Part shown: in pieces, positions 21,990-34,366 of the stretch
Numbering within the stretch: position 1 is the first letter of the stretch
How the letters are laid out: every line of letters starts with the position of its first letter
Source: Garcia nutans
Lineage: Eukaryota > Streptophyta > Magnoliopsida > Malpighiales > Euphorbiaceae
Direction: 5' to 3'
Length of the DNA stretch: 64,000 nucleotides
Assembly (NCBI GenBank): GCA_947685225.1
Contig: CANTUV010000055.1
Location: 7,203,501-7,267,500 of the forward strand
Made by a program: the position numbers and the translations under genes
Notes under the pieces: generated by a model
Told to the model about the DNA's origin: nothing
The model's database searches: none
Seen by the model: only the letters and a program-made list of their open reading frames with translations

Positions 21990-22515
21990 GTATATGCACT
22001 ATTAAAAGTGCATGGGAAGCTCTTAGACCAAAATGGGCATCTATGACTTGGTGGAAATTAGTGTGGGGAAGCGGCTATATCCCTATGCATTACTTTATCC
22101 TATGGCTAACTTTGAGGGGAAAGCTTGCTATGAAACAGAGGCTAGTAAGGTGGGGTATGGTACAAGATGCATTATGTGTATTCTATAATATGTAACAAAA
22201 AACAATTGAACATTTTTTTTATTGCCTAGTCAATAATCAAATATGGGGGCAGATCCTCAAAAAATATAAAATTAATAGACCGGGCATAGGATGGAGGCAA
22301 CTAGTTGGTTCACCAAAAAAGCCATGGGTAAAAGTCTAAATGCTAAAGTTAGAAGATGTAATTTCATGGCTACAATTTATTGGCTGTTGAGGGAGAGAAA
22401 TAAAGTGATTTTCCAAAATGAGGTGGTGGATAGGCAGAGAGTATGCTTCGAGATTTCCTATTCTATTAAGTGTATTCTCTTGAGTATTGATCTACTAATA
22501 GAAACCTACCTATAA
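21990..22515 (+). pseudogene. L1-type LINE fragment, zf-RVT region
   Basis: The translation gives a segment running SAWEALRPKWASMTWWKLVW, IEHFFYCLVNNQIWGQIL and then (other frame) RRCNFMATIYWLLRERNKVI. This is the zinc-binding zf-RVT region that follows RT in plant L1 ORF2. At least one frameshift and several stops are present; RT itself is missing. Confidence 0.75.
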
Positions 22516-22519
22516 ATAA

Positions 22520-23388
22520 TGTTTAGAATAATTGGAGTTAATTATTTTTTAAGGGTTGCTGACTGAATAAATGATAGGTTTTGTATTATGGTTTTAAATT
22601 GGGAATCCGTCATAGAATCAAAATTGGTCACAATAAAATGAAATCGGACTGAATCAGTATGAAATAGCTTAAATCGGCTACCGCTCCCATGAATGCGCTT
22701 GCAATTGTGAAAATTAGATGAATCGAGTAATGAAATTGGTGAAACGAAAAATGAATCGAACCATAATAAAATAAAAAATAAATATTTTTTACAATATATA
22801 AATTAATATTATATGTTAAAATTGATCCATAATAATAATAAAGATCGAATTATTATCAAAATTTATTTAGAAATAATGATATAAAAATAATTAAATAGTT
22901 TTTAATAATAATTAAACACATGTTATAATTTTTTAAGTAATAACATTACTAAATTAGAAATAACAATAATAATAATCATAATCATAATAATTATTCACTT
23001 AATGATTAAAAAAATAAAAAATAATCCAATTCAAACATATATGCTACATAACAAAAATATTAACCTTTTATAATTAGATTAAAAAAACTAATTTACCACC
23101 AAAAAGAATGCCGATGAGGATCTTGATTATTTTATTCATTTTCATCATAATTTTGATTTTGGTTATTCTGCCTTGTATGATATGAGTCTAGTTGCTGAAA
23201 TGCATATCAGAACACATCAAAATTATTTATTGAATTTAAAGTTGCATTACCTTATGGGTTTGAAATATTTTAGTTTAACCAAAATTGTCATTTGGATAAT
23301 TAGAGTGAAATGTGCTACTTTCAGAGGAGCATTTACCTGAAAAATCTCCAACCCATCCTTGAGGGTGCTGACTCCAATAATTACTCAA
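22520..23388. other. AT-rich DNA between LINE fragment and hAT gene remnant
   Basis: Contains a GAATCGG-rich patch at 22600-22760 (AAATCGGACTGAATCAG) that may belong to the 3' end of the hAT element. No coding sequence. Confidence 0.5.
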
Positions 23389-26275
23389 TCAGTTATAATA
23401 TGATGATTGATTATAGGGACTCGAAATAAATTCTATTTGATTAAAAGTATCATCATATGTTGAGCTATCATAACTCGTCTTCCCATAATTATACGTAGAG
23501 GTATGTTCCACTCCATTGGATTCATTATCATAGAGCATATGTCTTTGAAACTCAGCTAGAGGAGAAACTGGGTTAGTGAAATGAGAATGAAAATTACTAT
23601 GTTGGTCATATTTATCACCATGACTGGATCGATAATTTTCATATGATTTTCTTGATCTACTATAACCACTATACGTAATTTCACCTAAATTACCACCTTG
23701 ATCAACACTATCACTATTGTTGTCTTTGTCATCGTCTTTATCATTGTCATTGTCTTCCTCTTCCTCATTCTCATTAGCTTCATCTTCATCCTTATCATTG
23801 TCTTCCTTTTTCTTATTGTCATTGTCTTCCTCTTTCTCACTGTCATTGTCTTCCTCTTTGTATATGCCAATATTACTACTGCCACTTCTTTTTTTATGAT
23901 GGCCTTCATCGGAGTTATAGTTATTGGATTACAACCATGGAGACAACGGATCTAATTCTTCAAAAATATAATCCAAATTTATTGGATTATAATTTTCTAA
24001 TTTATCCTCTTGAGACTTTCTCATTGTATTTCTTAATTTTAGCTTCATATTATAATGCATATAAATTAGGGAATGCAACTTCTTTTTTTTACTTCAATAT
24101 ATTCCTAGTCTTTGTGTGAATTAAACTAAAAGTGCTTCAATTGTGATCGCAATTTGATGTTGAGGTGGTTTGACTTAAAACTTGAATAGCAATCTTCTGT
24201 AATTTTGGAACACATTTCCTATAATTTATCCACCATTTAGATGCATTGGAATATCAAATGAAAAAAAAAATTATTTTATTATATTAACTGAATATATTTA
24301 GATACATAAAATAAATTTTGATGATTTAACCTGGAGGTGAAAGGGTGATTGCCTTTTGCACGAGCGAGGCACCAAAAGATCCTTCTTTATCTTGAAATGT
24401 GAACATTTACATATCATTGAATAATAATAATTAGTTTATTGGTAAATAGAAATCAAAAATTAAATGTTTAATGCAATCCCAAATAATTATTTTTACTTGT
24501 TAGAGAGCTTTGGCTTGTGCTTCTTCATTAGGCTTTAATTTTTTAATCACTTTTGAAACTCTTGTCATTACATCAACATCTTTTGTGACATGATATTCAT
24601 GATTATATTGATATTGGGATTGAAATAATAACCTAAAATAAAATTTTTCAAAAGAAGTTAGATTTAGATAATGAAAATTTACAGTTAATATAATATATAC
24701 TAAAAAATGCACAAAATTTATTGATATATGTTAAGTCACTTATCAGCAAAGTGCAAATCGCGATGCAATAGGAAATTATACCTTGAATCAATGATTTTTC
24801 AATAATTTCTCCAATACCTGTAATTTTCTTTAATTGCAAGTTTAGTTCAATTGCTTCATAAATAAAACCAATTGTTGGCTTGTTATCACCGTCAACTAAT
24901 TTCAAAACTTTTAGAAGGAGCTCTTGAACTTTTAATATTTCATTTGAATTAGACCAAATTTTTTTCTCCTCTCTACTTTCATCCAAAATTATATCTCGAA
25001 TATCGGTAACAATTCTATTGGTCATTCAAACATATGCTTCAAATTTGTTCTTTATCTCACAATGCTCTCTAATGCAATGAAATTTGCAGTAATTCTTGTG
25101 ATAATGGGTCTTAGAATTTCTCTTTCATTAGTGAATTTTTCATATAATTTATGACCCAATTATTATTGTATATGAACTAGTTGATTTGCTTTGCTTGCTC
25201 AATAACTTCACTTTTCAATATTCTCCAAAATTAAATTAATACAGTAAGCACTACAAGCTGTCTAATATAAATGTTTGTATACTCTCATTATCAATTTTCT
25301 AGCACATCTAATTGTAACATCATTGTCAATCACAATTTAGACAATTCTATCCTCACCAACTTCTTATATTATTTTCTTCATCAATTTAAAATAATAACGT
25401 GCATCCTTTTTCAACACATCAGATGTATTAATTGACTTATGGAAAATAGTGTTGCGATTTGAATATATGAAAAAGTTAATAATGTGCATTCTCGTAGGCC
25501 CTATCTAAGTATCACATAATATGGACACACCTTTCTCTTCCCATAGTCCACCAAATGAAGCACTGTACTCCTTAGCCAAACATATGAAAGTTCATATGAT
25601 GTTGGTAACAGAATATTAGGACCCATCTCATATGCAGTTCATAATAATAGTATCGTCTAAGGGGATGTTGCATTAGTCAGTTTCTCTTTATTTTTCTTGA
25701 ATCAACTTGTATTTATTGTAGATTGTTTCTTTCTATCTCTTTCTACCTCCAAATCAATCTCAATAGCTCTTAACCTTTTTGTTGGTGTAAACAAATCAGA
25801 ATATTTATTTTTTGTTGATCCCTTAACTCTGATAGATGTAGAACGTCTCATTGAAGGTTCTAAATTTTATTTTGTACTAGAACCACATGCATCATAATTA
25901 TTACCTCAACTTCTTCTATATGTATCCATTTCAAGTTGTCACATACTTTCTTATCTTGCATATTCAAACTCAGAGTCATCATTATCATCATCAGCGTCCC
26001 CAACATTCATGCACATAATTTCCTCTTCTAAGGCTTATTTTTATGATTTTTTTCTTTTTTTTTTTGCAAAGTTTGTTAGCAATTTTTCATATTTATCCTA
26101 ATTTCTTTTGACACTTTAGGATAAGCTGAAATATCACCTGATATTCCAGCTAAGTTTTGCTTAAAATGTGTTATCTCATTAGTCACAAATTGTTCACAAA
26201 ATTTACAATACATTTTCAATCTAGATTGTTTAATTGGAGTGGCAAATCTCCAACGAATATCATCACTCGGCTTCC
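23389..26275 (-). pseudogene. hAT-family transposase gene remnant (BED finger, DUF659, dimerisation domain)
   Basis: Read on the minus strand, parts occur in the expected order. A BED-like zinc-finger region lies at about 26270-26090 (WRFATPIKQSRLKMYCKFCE, then HFKQNLAGISGDISAYPKV). DUF659 follows at about 25560-25200 (GVSILCDT, KSINTSDVLKKDARYYFKLM, VIDNDVTIRCARKLIM). The middle region is at 25025-24780 (DGDNKPTIGFIYEAI). The hATC dimerisation region is near 24245-24110 (KWWINYRKCVPKL). An acidic tail, rich in repeated EEDND/KKEDND and open for about 180 codons, runs from about 23933 to 23389. Many stops and frame changes break it, so no active transposase is made. Element termini were not found. 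Confidence 0.8.
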
Positions 26276-26443
26276 AATATGTATTGCTTTGTTTTACTTA
26301 ATTGCATGACATATTTGTTGTACATAAATAAATAAAAAAAATATCAAATGTTAAAAATACAAGTGTATAAATTTATTTTAAAATTTCTAGTCTTAGTAAT
26401 TGTATTTTCTTTTAAATCATACTGTATAATTAATAATATTTTA

Positions 26444-26712
26444 TAAATTTAAACACATATTCAACTTATATAAAAATTGATTTTTATAAGATATCATGCA
26501 AATAAAGTAAAAAATAATTCTAAAACCAATTAACTAAGTCCATATTATTTAATCAATCATGAAAAATTATTTAAATTTAAACACATATTCTACTTATATT
26601 AAAATAACTTTAATTTTTTTTTAGAAAATATCATGCAAATAAAACAAAAAAAAATCTAAAACCAATTAACTAAATTCATATCATTTAATAAATCATGAAT
26701 AATTATTTAAAT
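26444..26712. repeat. Two-copy 129-bp tandem repeat
   Basis: Units starting at 26444 and 26573 share AAATTTAAACACATATTC, ATATCATGCAAATAAA and AAAACCAATTAACTAA. A decayed third unit may follow. They lie just upstream of the hAT transposase remnant. Confidence 0.75.
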
Positions 26713-27990
26713 TATTTAATATTTTATAATTATATTAAAAATAATTATAGAAATTTATTTTCTCAAGATATAGCAAATAAAACAAAAAATATATACAATT
26801 TAACTTTCTTAGTTTGCAATAAATAATATTAACTAAATTTTATTTACAAAATAATAATAATAATAACAACATATAATATGATGTTAAACAATAACAAATA
26901 TTGTGTGGTCCACATTAATCCATTTTTAATTACTTCTAAAGCTTTTTAATATTTCACGTTCTAAATATGAGATATTGTTTTTTCCAAAACTTCTCTCTTC
27001 CTACCGGCAACAAATAAAAAAGAACAGACCGGAATGCAACTAATGGATTCTGGTCAAATTTTTTATAGGTTAGCTTAAAAATTGAAAACAAAATATCGAA
27101 TTGATCCCATTAAAAATAGACCCAATGGTACCGGTCAAGAAAAAAAAAGGTCGGAATAAGCTGAAAGATTGATCAAAAAGTGCCACCGGCTAGCGTGTCC
27201 GCCATCCTCTAGCCTCATTCGGTGACTATTCAACTATCCCAAGAATGTCCGTCGACAACACAATCAACTCGGCTGGCGTGTGTAGCTCTTTGATCACCGA
27301 AAGTGGGTGGATCAGGGAAATGGGTGAAGTCACTATTTGGTCTCTTTCAAATTTGCAGATAGCTTGCCATGATAGTGATTGGTCAAACTTTTTTTTTTTC
27401 TCTCTCCACTAATTGGTCAGATGATTTTTATATACATTTATTATATTATTAATTTATATAAATTCTTCAATAGGTATTAAAGCAGTTGCAGGTAGTAAGC
27501 CTTATGGCAAACTCACTTAAACTTATGTAATTATCTAAGGTTTGAACAACAGTTTTGTTGCAAATTATTTTTTCGTTTTCTACTTTATTTTTATTATTTA
27601 AATATTTTTATTATTAATTAACTAATTATTTTTTCATTTCAATTTATTTATTGTTTATTTATTTAATAATATTATTCATTAATTGTTTCAATTTCCTTTT
27701 CTTCTTCTTCTAGTTTCTTTTTATGCAACAAAACCAGTTTTGCCCAAACCCAATTTTTCAATCTCTTGTTCTTCTTTTCCTGTAAGACCAAAACCACACT
27801 TTTTTCTTCTTCTTTTTCTTCAGTTTTTTTTTTTTTTTTTTTTTTTACTTTTGCAAAAACCAATTAACCAAACTACTACATCAAAATATCTTCTTCTTCC
27901 TTTCAAAATTGATTCAGCCATAAGCAAAATGTTGCTAATTGATCGATTCAATGATTCAACGATTCTTAGAGGCAATTCATGGTGATTTAT
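26713..27990. other. Intergenic DNA with a less AT-rich patch
   Basis: A more GC-rich stretch at 27000-27400 (CACCGGCTAGCGTGTCCGCC) matches no family I recognise on either strand. A T-run at 27829-27846 generates spurious ORFs on both strands. Confidence 0.55.
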
Positions 27991-27999
27991 AAGTTTTAG

Positions 28000-28983
28000 A
28001 AAATCTCATCTCTAAATCGACTAAAATCATATCGGGACCCTTCAAATCCATTAAATATCTACAGTTCTGATTTTAAATGACCGATATTTAAAATCATGTT
28101 TTGTATGGTTACTGGGAATAAGGGCTATGATTGTTTGGTTTTCAATCAACTAGGAGAGGATGGTTCTGCTGGTTTGTTGTGGTCGATTGGAACTAGTTGT
28201 AATATGGTAATCTGCTGGCAAATGACATTGAGGAGACATATGGTACTGTTGTTGTTATATCAGAAGTGATTTATTGTTGTGTTAAATGAAATGAGGATGC
28301 ATCTTTATTGGTGAGGCATATAATCAGCATCTAATGGTGTGGTTTGTTGTAAGCATTATATTCTTTGCTTTTTACTGGTTTGTTGGGATAAATTTCATAT
28401 TTTGATGCTTGCTGCTATGGTGTTAGTATTCTAGTACGTGGTCAATAAGTGTATTTATGTGAGTTTGATAGGATGCATTTTAGGCAGTGTTTTCAGAACC
28501 GGATCGGTCATTGAACCAGTCTCCCTAATGGTTCACGGTCCAACCGGGTTGAAACGGTTGAACCGAGTTTTTAATTTTTTTTATTTTAATATTTTATTAG
28601 GAAAATATATTTTTTAAGTGAAAAAAAATAAAATTTTATTTGAAAAAAATAATTTATTTTAAAAAAAATAATTTTTCAACCAGTTTTGACCGGTTCAATT
28701 TAAAAACCCGGTTTTTAATCTATTTTGAAAAAATATGAAAACCGAACCGAACTGGCAGCCGGTTTCCAGTTTAACCGGTCCGACCGGCCGGTCCGGTCCT
28801 GTTTTAATAACACTGATTTTAGGGGGATGATAATTGGTAATTGAGAGCATTAATGGTCTAGTTGATTGTTTTGGCCACTATTGTTGTGGCTTAGGAAAGT
28901 TTATTTTTGTGTATAGTTTTGGGGTTTGTACATATTCTTTCATTTTGCCAATAAAATTGACTTTATTAAAAAAAAAAAAAAAA
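28000..28983 (+). mobile_element. Probable retroposed sequence with poly(A) tail
   Basis: Ends CCAATAAAATTGACTTTATT followed by a 15-base A run (28969-28983), which looks like a polyadenylated transcript with its AATAAA signal copied into the genome. The upstream sequence is T/G-rich and coding-like without a long open frame; a stretch near 28120-28180 (DCLVFNQLGEDGSAGLLW) faintly resembles L1 endonuclease. It could be an L1 tail or a processed pseudogene. The 5' limit is a guess. A MITE is nested inside. Confidence 0.45.
28485..28815. mobile_element. hAT-type MITE with 8-bp target duplications
   Basis: 331 bp beginning CAGTGTTTTCAGAACCGG and ending TTTTAATAACACTG, with inverted ends. It is flanked by a perfect 8-bp direct repeat, ATTTTAGG, at 28477-28484 and 28816-28823. 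CAGTG ends plus 8-bp duplications are diagnostic of hAT. The subterminal parts are CCGG/ACCGGTT-rich and pair with each other; the centre is A/T-rich. No coding sequence. Confidence 0.9.
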
Positions 28984-28987
28984 GAAA

Positions 28988-29480
28988 TGAAGGCAACCAC
29001 GTACCAAAAAATAAGATAAAGACATCAATCATCAAACATAGTTTTAGCACTTACTGATTTAACAAAAAATATTTATCTAGATTTGAAACTAATAATTTTT
29101 TGAAATGTCTTAACTCTTAAAATGCCAATTTAACTAATAATTTTTAAATATTATTTCCAAATGCCATTTCAAAAATAACTCAAGTAAAAGAGAAATCAAT
29201 AAAAATTACAATCGTATCTAGATATTATATCTAAAACCAAAAAATCAATAAATATTGAATCTATAGTGTTCCTACATCCTATTTAGTCCATAATTATAGT
29301 CTAGTTCATAATTAGTTATCAATATAATTGATTACAAGAAATGAAATGTCACAAAATAAAATATAAAAGTTAGACCTAAACTAAATTAAAATTGAAGGCA
29401 ACCATCCACTAAAAAATAATGTATCGACATCAATCATCAAACATAGTTTTAGTGCATACCAATTTAACAAATAGTTTTAG
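28988..29480 (+). repeat. Repeat block: flanking 75-bp direct repeats around dispersed-repeat copy 2
   Basis: ACATCAATCATCAAACATAG with neighbouring bases occurs at about 28988-29065 and again at about 29393-29480, on either side of the 29100-29403 copy. A short GTTTTAGTG...CCAATTTAACAAA unit is repeated once more at 29446-29500. Confidence 0.7.
29100..29403 (+). repeat. Dispersed repeat, copy 2 of about 305 bp
   Basis: Diverged direct copy of 21644-21953, ending in the same GTTAGACCTAAACTAAATTA block followed by GGCAACC. Unclassified. Confidence 0.8.
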
Positions 29481-32400
29481 TGTGTACCAATTTAACAAAA
29501 ATAAATAAGAAAGCACTAAAATTATTGTCTACTATTATGCTAAAACTATTAAAGCAAAATAATGATATAAACAAAAAGAACAGTCATTGGAGCCATTATC
29601 ACTTAACAGTTGACCAATATCAACATATCAGCAAGAGAAATAATAATTCAGTATACAATCAACTCAATAAGATAATGAAGAGAAAACTTTAGTTCAAGCT
29701 ACTCAAGACACCAAAAAATTAACTATACAGCTTGAGTTGTTTATTTCATCACACCAAAGGACTGAGTCATTTATCCTATACAATTCAACAAACCTGTGAC
29801 AAAAACATCACAAATTCAATGCACAATCATCTCTCAACACCAAAGAAGAGAACAACTACAGCTTAAGCTGCTAAACATACCAATACACTAAATTACACAA
29901 CTCAAGCCACATCTTCTGGACAACTAAAACAATTCACCAGACCTACAATTCAACACACCAAGCAGAACAACTTCAGTCGCTTATGCAATCAACTCAACAT
30001 ATAATCAATTCAATGCCACTTCTATACAACTTATGTTGAAACTCAAACTCCAACAAACAATAAGAGTAAAAATAAAAAAAATTCAACAATACATTACAAA
30101 GTTTCAATACACTCAAAGAATTTCTAGCAATTTATCTCAACATCTTATCTAAGTATAACAATCAAAATCAAATTTTCAGTTACATCACAAAATCTTAAGT
30201 AACACACTCTTAATTAGAACAATTTCTATCCACTTTATCATATAGTCTCAATCAACACAATCTCAATTAGCTTAAAGAATTTCCTGCAATTTATTTAATA
30301 ACTAGTTAGATAAATAAAATATACAACAATCTCAATTAACTCCAAGAATTTTCAGCAACTCAACACAAAATCTAAATTAACTAAATAATAGTCTAGCAAT
30401 CAAATAACGTCAACTCATCACAATTAATTCAGAACCTCAATTGTTACCATTGAGTCATAAAAAATCTTTTACTAAATTATAGTATTTTTAAACCATTGCA
30501 ATTGCTAAAAAAAGGCACCACAATTGACCCACAATATCCAAAAAAAAAAAAAATACAATATCGCAATTGAATTTAAAAATTATTTTTTAGAGCTAAATTT
30601 TTAAAAAAATTATGCACTTGTAGAGCTAAAGAATAAAAAATAAAAATAATAAAAATATATTTTCTAGAGTTAGTTATCATCGTCTTGTAAAAAATATAGT
30701 AAACATTTATTTTTCTTTTCTCATTGAAGAGAATATCTTTTATCTCTATTTTAAAAATACATGGTTAATAATTAAGGGAAAATTACAATATATACCATTT
30801 TTTAACGTTTTGTTTTAAAAAATAATCAATTGTTTTGATATACTTTAGTATATCAAATGTATATCCTTTTGAAAGTAAAATGTACCTTTAATATATGAAA
30901 AATATACTAGATAGATACTTCTAATATGGGTATTTTTAAAATTAAAAGTTGAAAAGTAGTTGTTATTTTTGAGAGAAAAAAAAATATTATTGTTGAAAAT
31001 AATTTTATTTTTTGGGTGTTTTTGAAGAAATCCCAATAACTAATATTGTTTTTTTTTAAATAATCACATGGCTAAATATTTAAGATTATTGGATTTTTTT
31101 ATAATCACAATCACATACTTGGATACTTAAAATTATTGAGCCAATTTTATAGGGTTTATAGTTTGAGAAGAGTCAAAATTTTTTTGTTTACTTCAATTAT
31201 GCAATGTTCCACCACTAATTATCTATAATGCATATTTAATTAATTACTAAAATTTATATATTCAATGCTTTATTCAACTTTTTTCATCTGATTTTTTTAT
31301 AATCAACAATCTTCAATAAACCAGTGTTGATAATCTTTCATTTTCATTCAATTATCTTCTTCTCTCTACATTTTCCCTTTGGCTCTCCTTTCTCACAATC
31401 TCTTTCTCTTGAAATCTTTCTTCATCTTCTCTACGTTTACATCTTCTTTTCACATCTTTTTATCTATTTCACTCAGTCAAATCTGCACTAGCCCTTCTTT
31501 AATGGTCATGATTAGTTATTGTAATACATGAAATTATCTAAGGTGTTAGATGAGCGAAGAGGGATCATACCTAAAAATCAAAAGACTGAAGCAAGAAAAT
31601 AAAAAAATTTGAGACGAACATATGATTTTGAACACACTTGCAATGAATTCCACATCATTTGTGGCGAATCAAAGATGAGACGGTTGCAACAAATAGCGAG
31701 ATCGGCAACATGTTGATTCGTAGTGGTGAGATGGACGACATGTGAGACTTATAATATGTTCTTGAAATCTAGACTTGAGATTTGTTTCTTAATTACTAAG
31801 TTTTTATTATTTTAAAAATATATTTTGAACCACTTTTTAATTTTTTTTCATTCAATGTTGTTTATATATATCCCACTAAATATTAGTTTAATATATTAAT
31901 GCCATGTCACATGTGTTTACATTATAGTTATGTTAATTTTCATTATTAGAGAGAAGGATATAAGTTTGGTTTAGCTGAAATCTATAAATAATTAAGTAAA
32001 AAAATTTTTAAGACTCAATATGTGCCTTCACGAAAATATAAGATATGTCAGCACCAAAAAATTAAGTTGAAAATTTAAAATATGATGATGATAAAATATA
32101 AAATTTTAATAAAATTATTTTTTATTAGCATGCCTCCAACTAAAAATTAGGTGAAACTTACTAAAAATAATAACAAAAAATATTTATATTTAAAATTTTA
32201 TTAAAATAGAAATAAAATTTTTATTTTTGTTCTAGGTAAAAAGAGAATGAAAAGAAAAAAAAACATTAATTGTTTTGCAACAAATACAATGAAAAAGAAA
32301 GAGGAAAATAAAATTGTATATTTGAATTTTGATTTGGGAATCTCAACTTAAAAAAATATTAACATGACTAATTAAATTTATTTTCACTTTTGATTGCAAA

Positions 32401-32507
32401 ATTGAAATCATTTTTTATTTATAACTGAAATATATAAAATAAAAAATATTATAATTAAAATTGAAAGAAATTTATTTTTTTATATTAATTTATTCAATAG
32501 TGTAACT
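29481..32507. other. Gene-free AT-rich DNA
   Basis: 29,700-30,450 is unusually rich in CAA/CTCAA words (CAATCAACTCAACA) with no codon structure. 31,340-31,500 is a pyrimidine-rich stretch resembling a 5' UTR but with no ORF behind it. No family recognised. Confidence 0.55.
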
Positions 32508-34358
32508 AGGGGTGGACGTTTGGTTGGTTGGTTAATTAAATGAGCAAACCAAAAATTTTAAACGCTTAATTTTTTTATCTAACCGACCGAATTTTAATTT
32601 CGGTCAGTTCGGTTAATTATCCACTTAACCGAATATGTTGGCATATTTTTTTTTTCAATGAATGTCATGATGCCAAATCAATAAATTCTAAAATAGTTAA
32701 GAATAAATTAACTACTTTTTTTGTTGGGTCAGTAAGAATAAATTAATTATTTATATATTATATATCACTGAAGAAATTGTGTAGTATATATTATTGAAGG
32801 AGTTAAAAAAGGACAAATTACATATCACATAAATCAAGTTATGATAATAATTAATTACATATATGATAGAAAAATATTTATAAAAAATTTATTAATTATA
32901 AATTAAATAGAAGTATGCAATAATAATAAATTAACTATTTATATATTATATGTTATTGAAAAAATTGTGCAGTATATATTATTGAAGGAATTATGTAGTT
33001 TATATCATTGAAGAAATTAAAAAAAAAATAAATTATATGTCAAATAAATCAAGTTATAATAATAATTAATTATATATATGATAGAAAATTATTTATAAAA
33101 ATTTTATTAATTATAAATTAAATAGAAATATGTAATAATTTATTAGAAAAAGTATATAATTGTAGAAATTATATAGAGGCATGTAATAATTTATTAAAAA
33201 AAAGTATGTAATAGTAGAAAAAGACCTAAAGCTCAATAGAAATATTAAGTGTATATTATAATTTTTTATGGGTATACCATAATTATTTATATATTTGCCA
33301 TAATTTTTTTATGAGTATACCATAATTATTTATGGGTTTACCATAATTTTTTTAAAAAATTTTTGATATCTAAATAACGCATAATATTTAGAAAGTTAAA
33401 TAGGTTTAGGGTTTACTATTTAATTTTTAAAAATTTTTAATATATAAATATATATAATTTTAGCAATGTATAATATTATAATTATATTTAATTTAAATAT
33501 ATTAATTTTAAAATATGATTAATTTAATTTTGGGTTTAAAAGTATTAGATCATATTTTTTAACCAAAGTTTTCAAATATATATATATATGTATAGACATA
33601 TAATAAAATTAAGTAATTTTTAATGAAGTAAATTTTATTTTTTTTTTCTAAATAATATATCATGCTAAGTTCTAGTCTCTTTTTTATCTTTCATTTTAAT
33701 TAAATTATTAATTAATAAAGACCCACAACATAAGAATCTAGAGATGCACTAAATAAATCTATAATTAAAAAAAGTGTAGCTTATAGATAGATGTACATGT
33801 TATTTGAGTTGGCATTTAATATTGTGCCTCCAGGTTTATCACCATATATTTTAGGTCCTGTTTGACTGAAATTTCATATCTTGAAGCATAATTAAAATAG
33901 AATCAAGCAAAATTGAAATTAAAATGATTTAAAAATTTAGATAGAATTGATTAGAAAAATAAAAATATTTATTATATTTTAATTTAAAATTTCAAAAAAA
34001 TTAATTTTAATTAACATATATATCTTTGATTGGTTTAAAAGAATTTATAAATGAAAAATTAAAAAAATTTATGAAAAATTCACTAAGAATAAACCCATAA
34101 ATAATTATAACAAATCAATAAATAATTATGGCATACCCATAAAAAATTACGATATATACATAAATTCTTATGATACACCCATAAATAATTATGACATATT
34201 TATAAAAAATTATGACATATACATTAATCGGTTAACGATTAATCGACCGATAAAAGTTGGTTAACAGTTAACCAAACCAAAAATCGATTTTATGTAAATT
34301 TATAACCGAAACAGACTATATATAGTCATGGTCGGTTAATAAAATTTTGCCCACCCAA
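32508..34358. mobile_element. Non-autonomous foldback element, AGGGGTGG ends (hAT-like)
   Basis: Left end AGGGGTGGACGTTTGGTTGG, right end GTCGGTTAATAAAATTTTGC then CCACCCAA. Inner arms are also inverted: TATGGGTATACCATAATTAT near 33270-33345 pairs with ATAATTATGGCATACCCATA near 34122-34141. Flanking 8-mers GTGTAACT (32500-32507) and GTTCAACT (34359-34366) match at 6 of 8 positions, consistent with a decayed hAT target duplication. Subterminal GGTTAACCGA-type words recur in the element at 62018. No coding sequence. Confidence 0.68.
32737..33140. repeat. Two-copy tandem repeat of about 190-210 bp inside the foldback
   Basis: Units starting at 32737 and 32925 share ATTTATATATTATAT, AGTATATATTATTGAAGGA and ATAAATCAAGTTAT. 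The second unit has an extra inner duplication of about 30 bp (ATCATTGAAGAAATT). Confidence 0.75.
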
Positions 34359-34366
34359 GTTCAACT

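Noticed and set aside
23698..23955. Plus-strand Val/Ile/Phe-rich ORF resembling a membrane protein
   Set aside because: It is the antisense of the acidic EEDND repeat of the hAT remnant.
27672..27985. ORFs on both strands around a long T run
   Set aside because: Low-complexity translation (poly-Phe/poly-Lys); no homology recognised.
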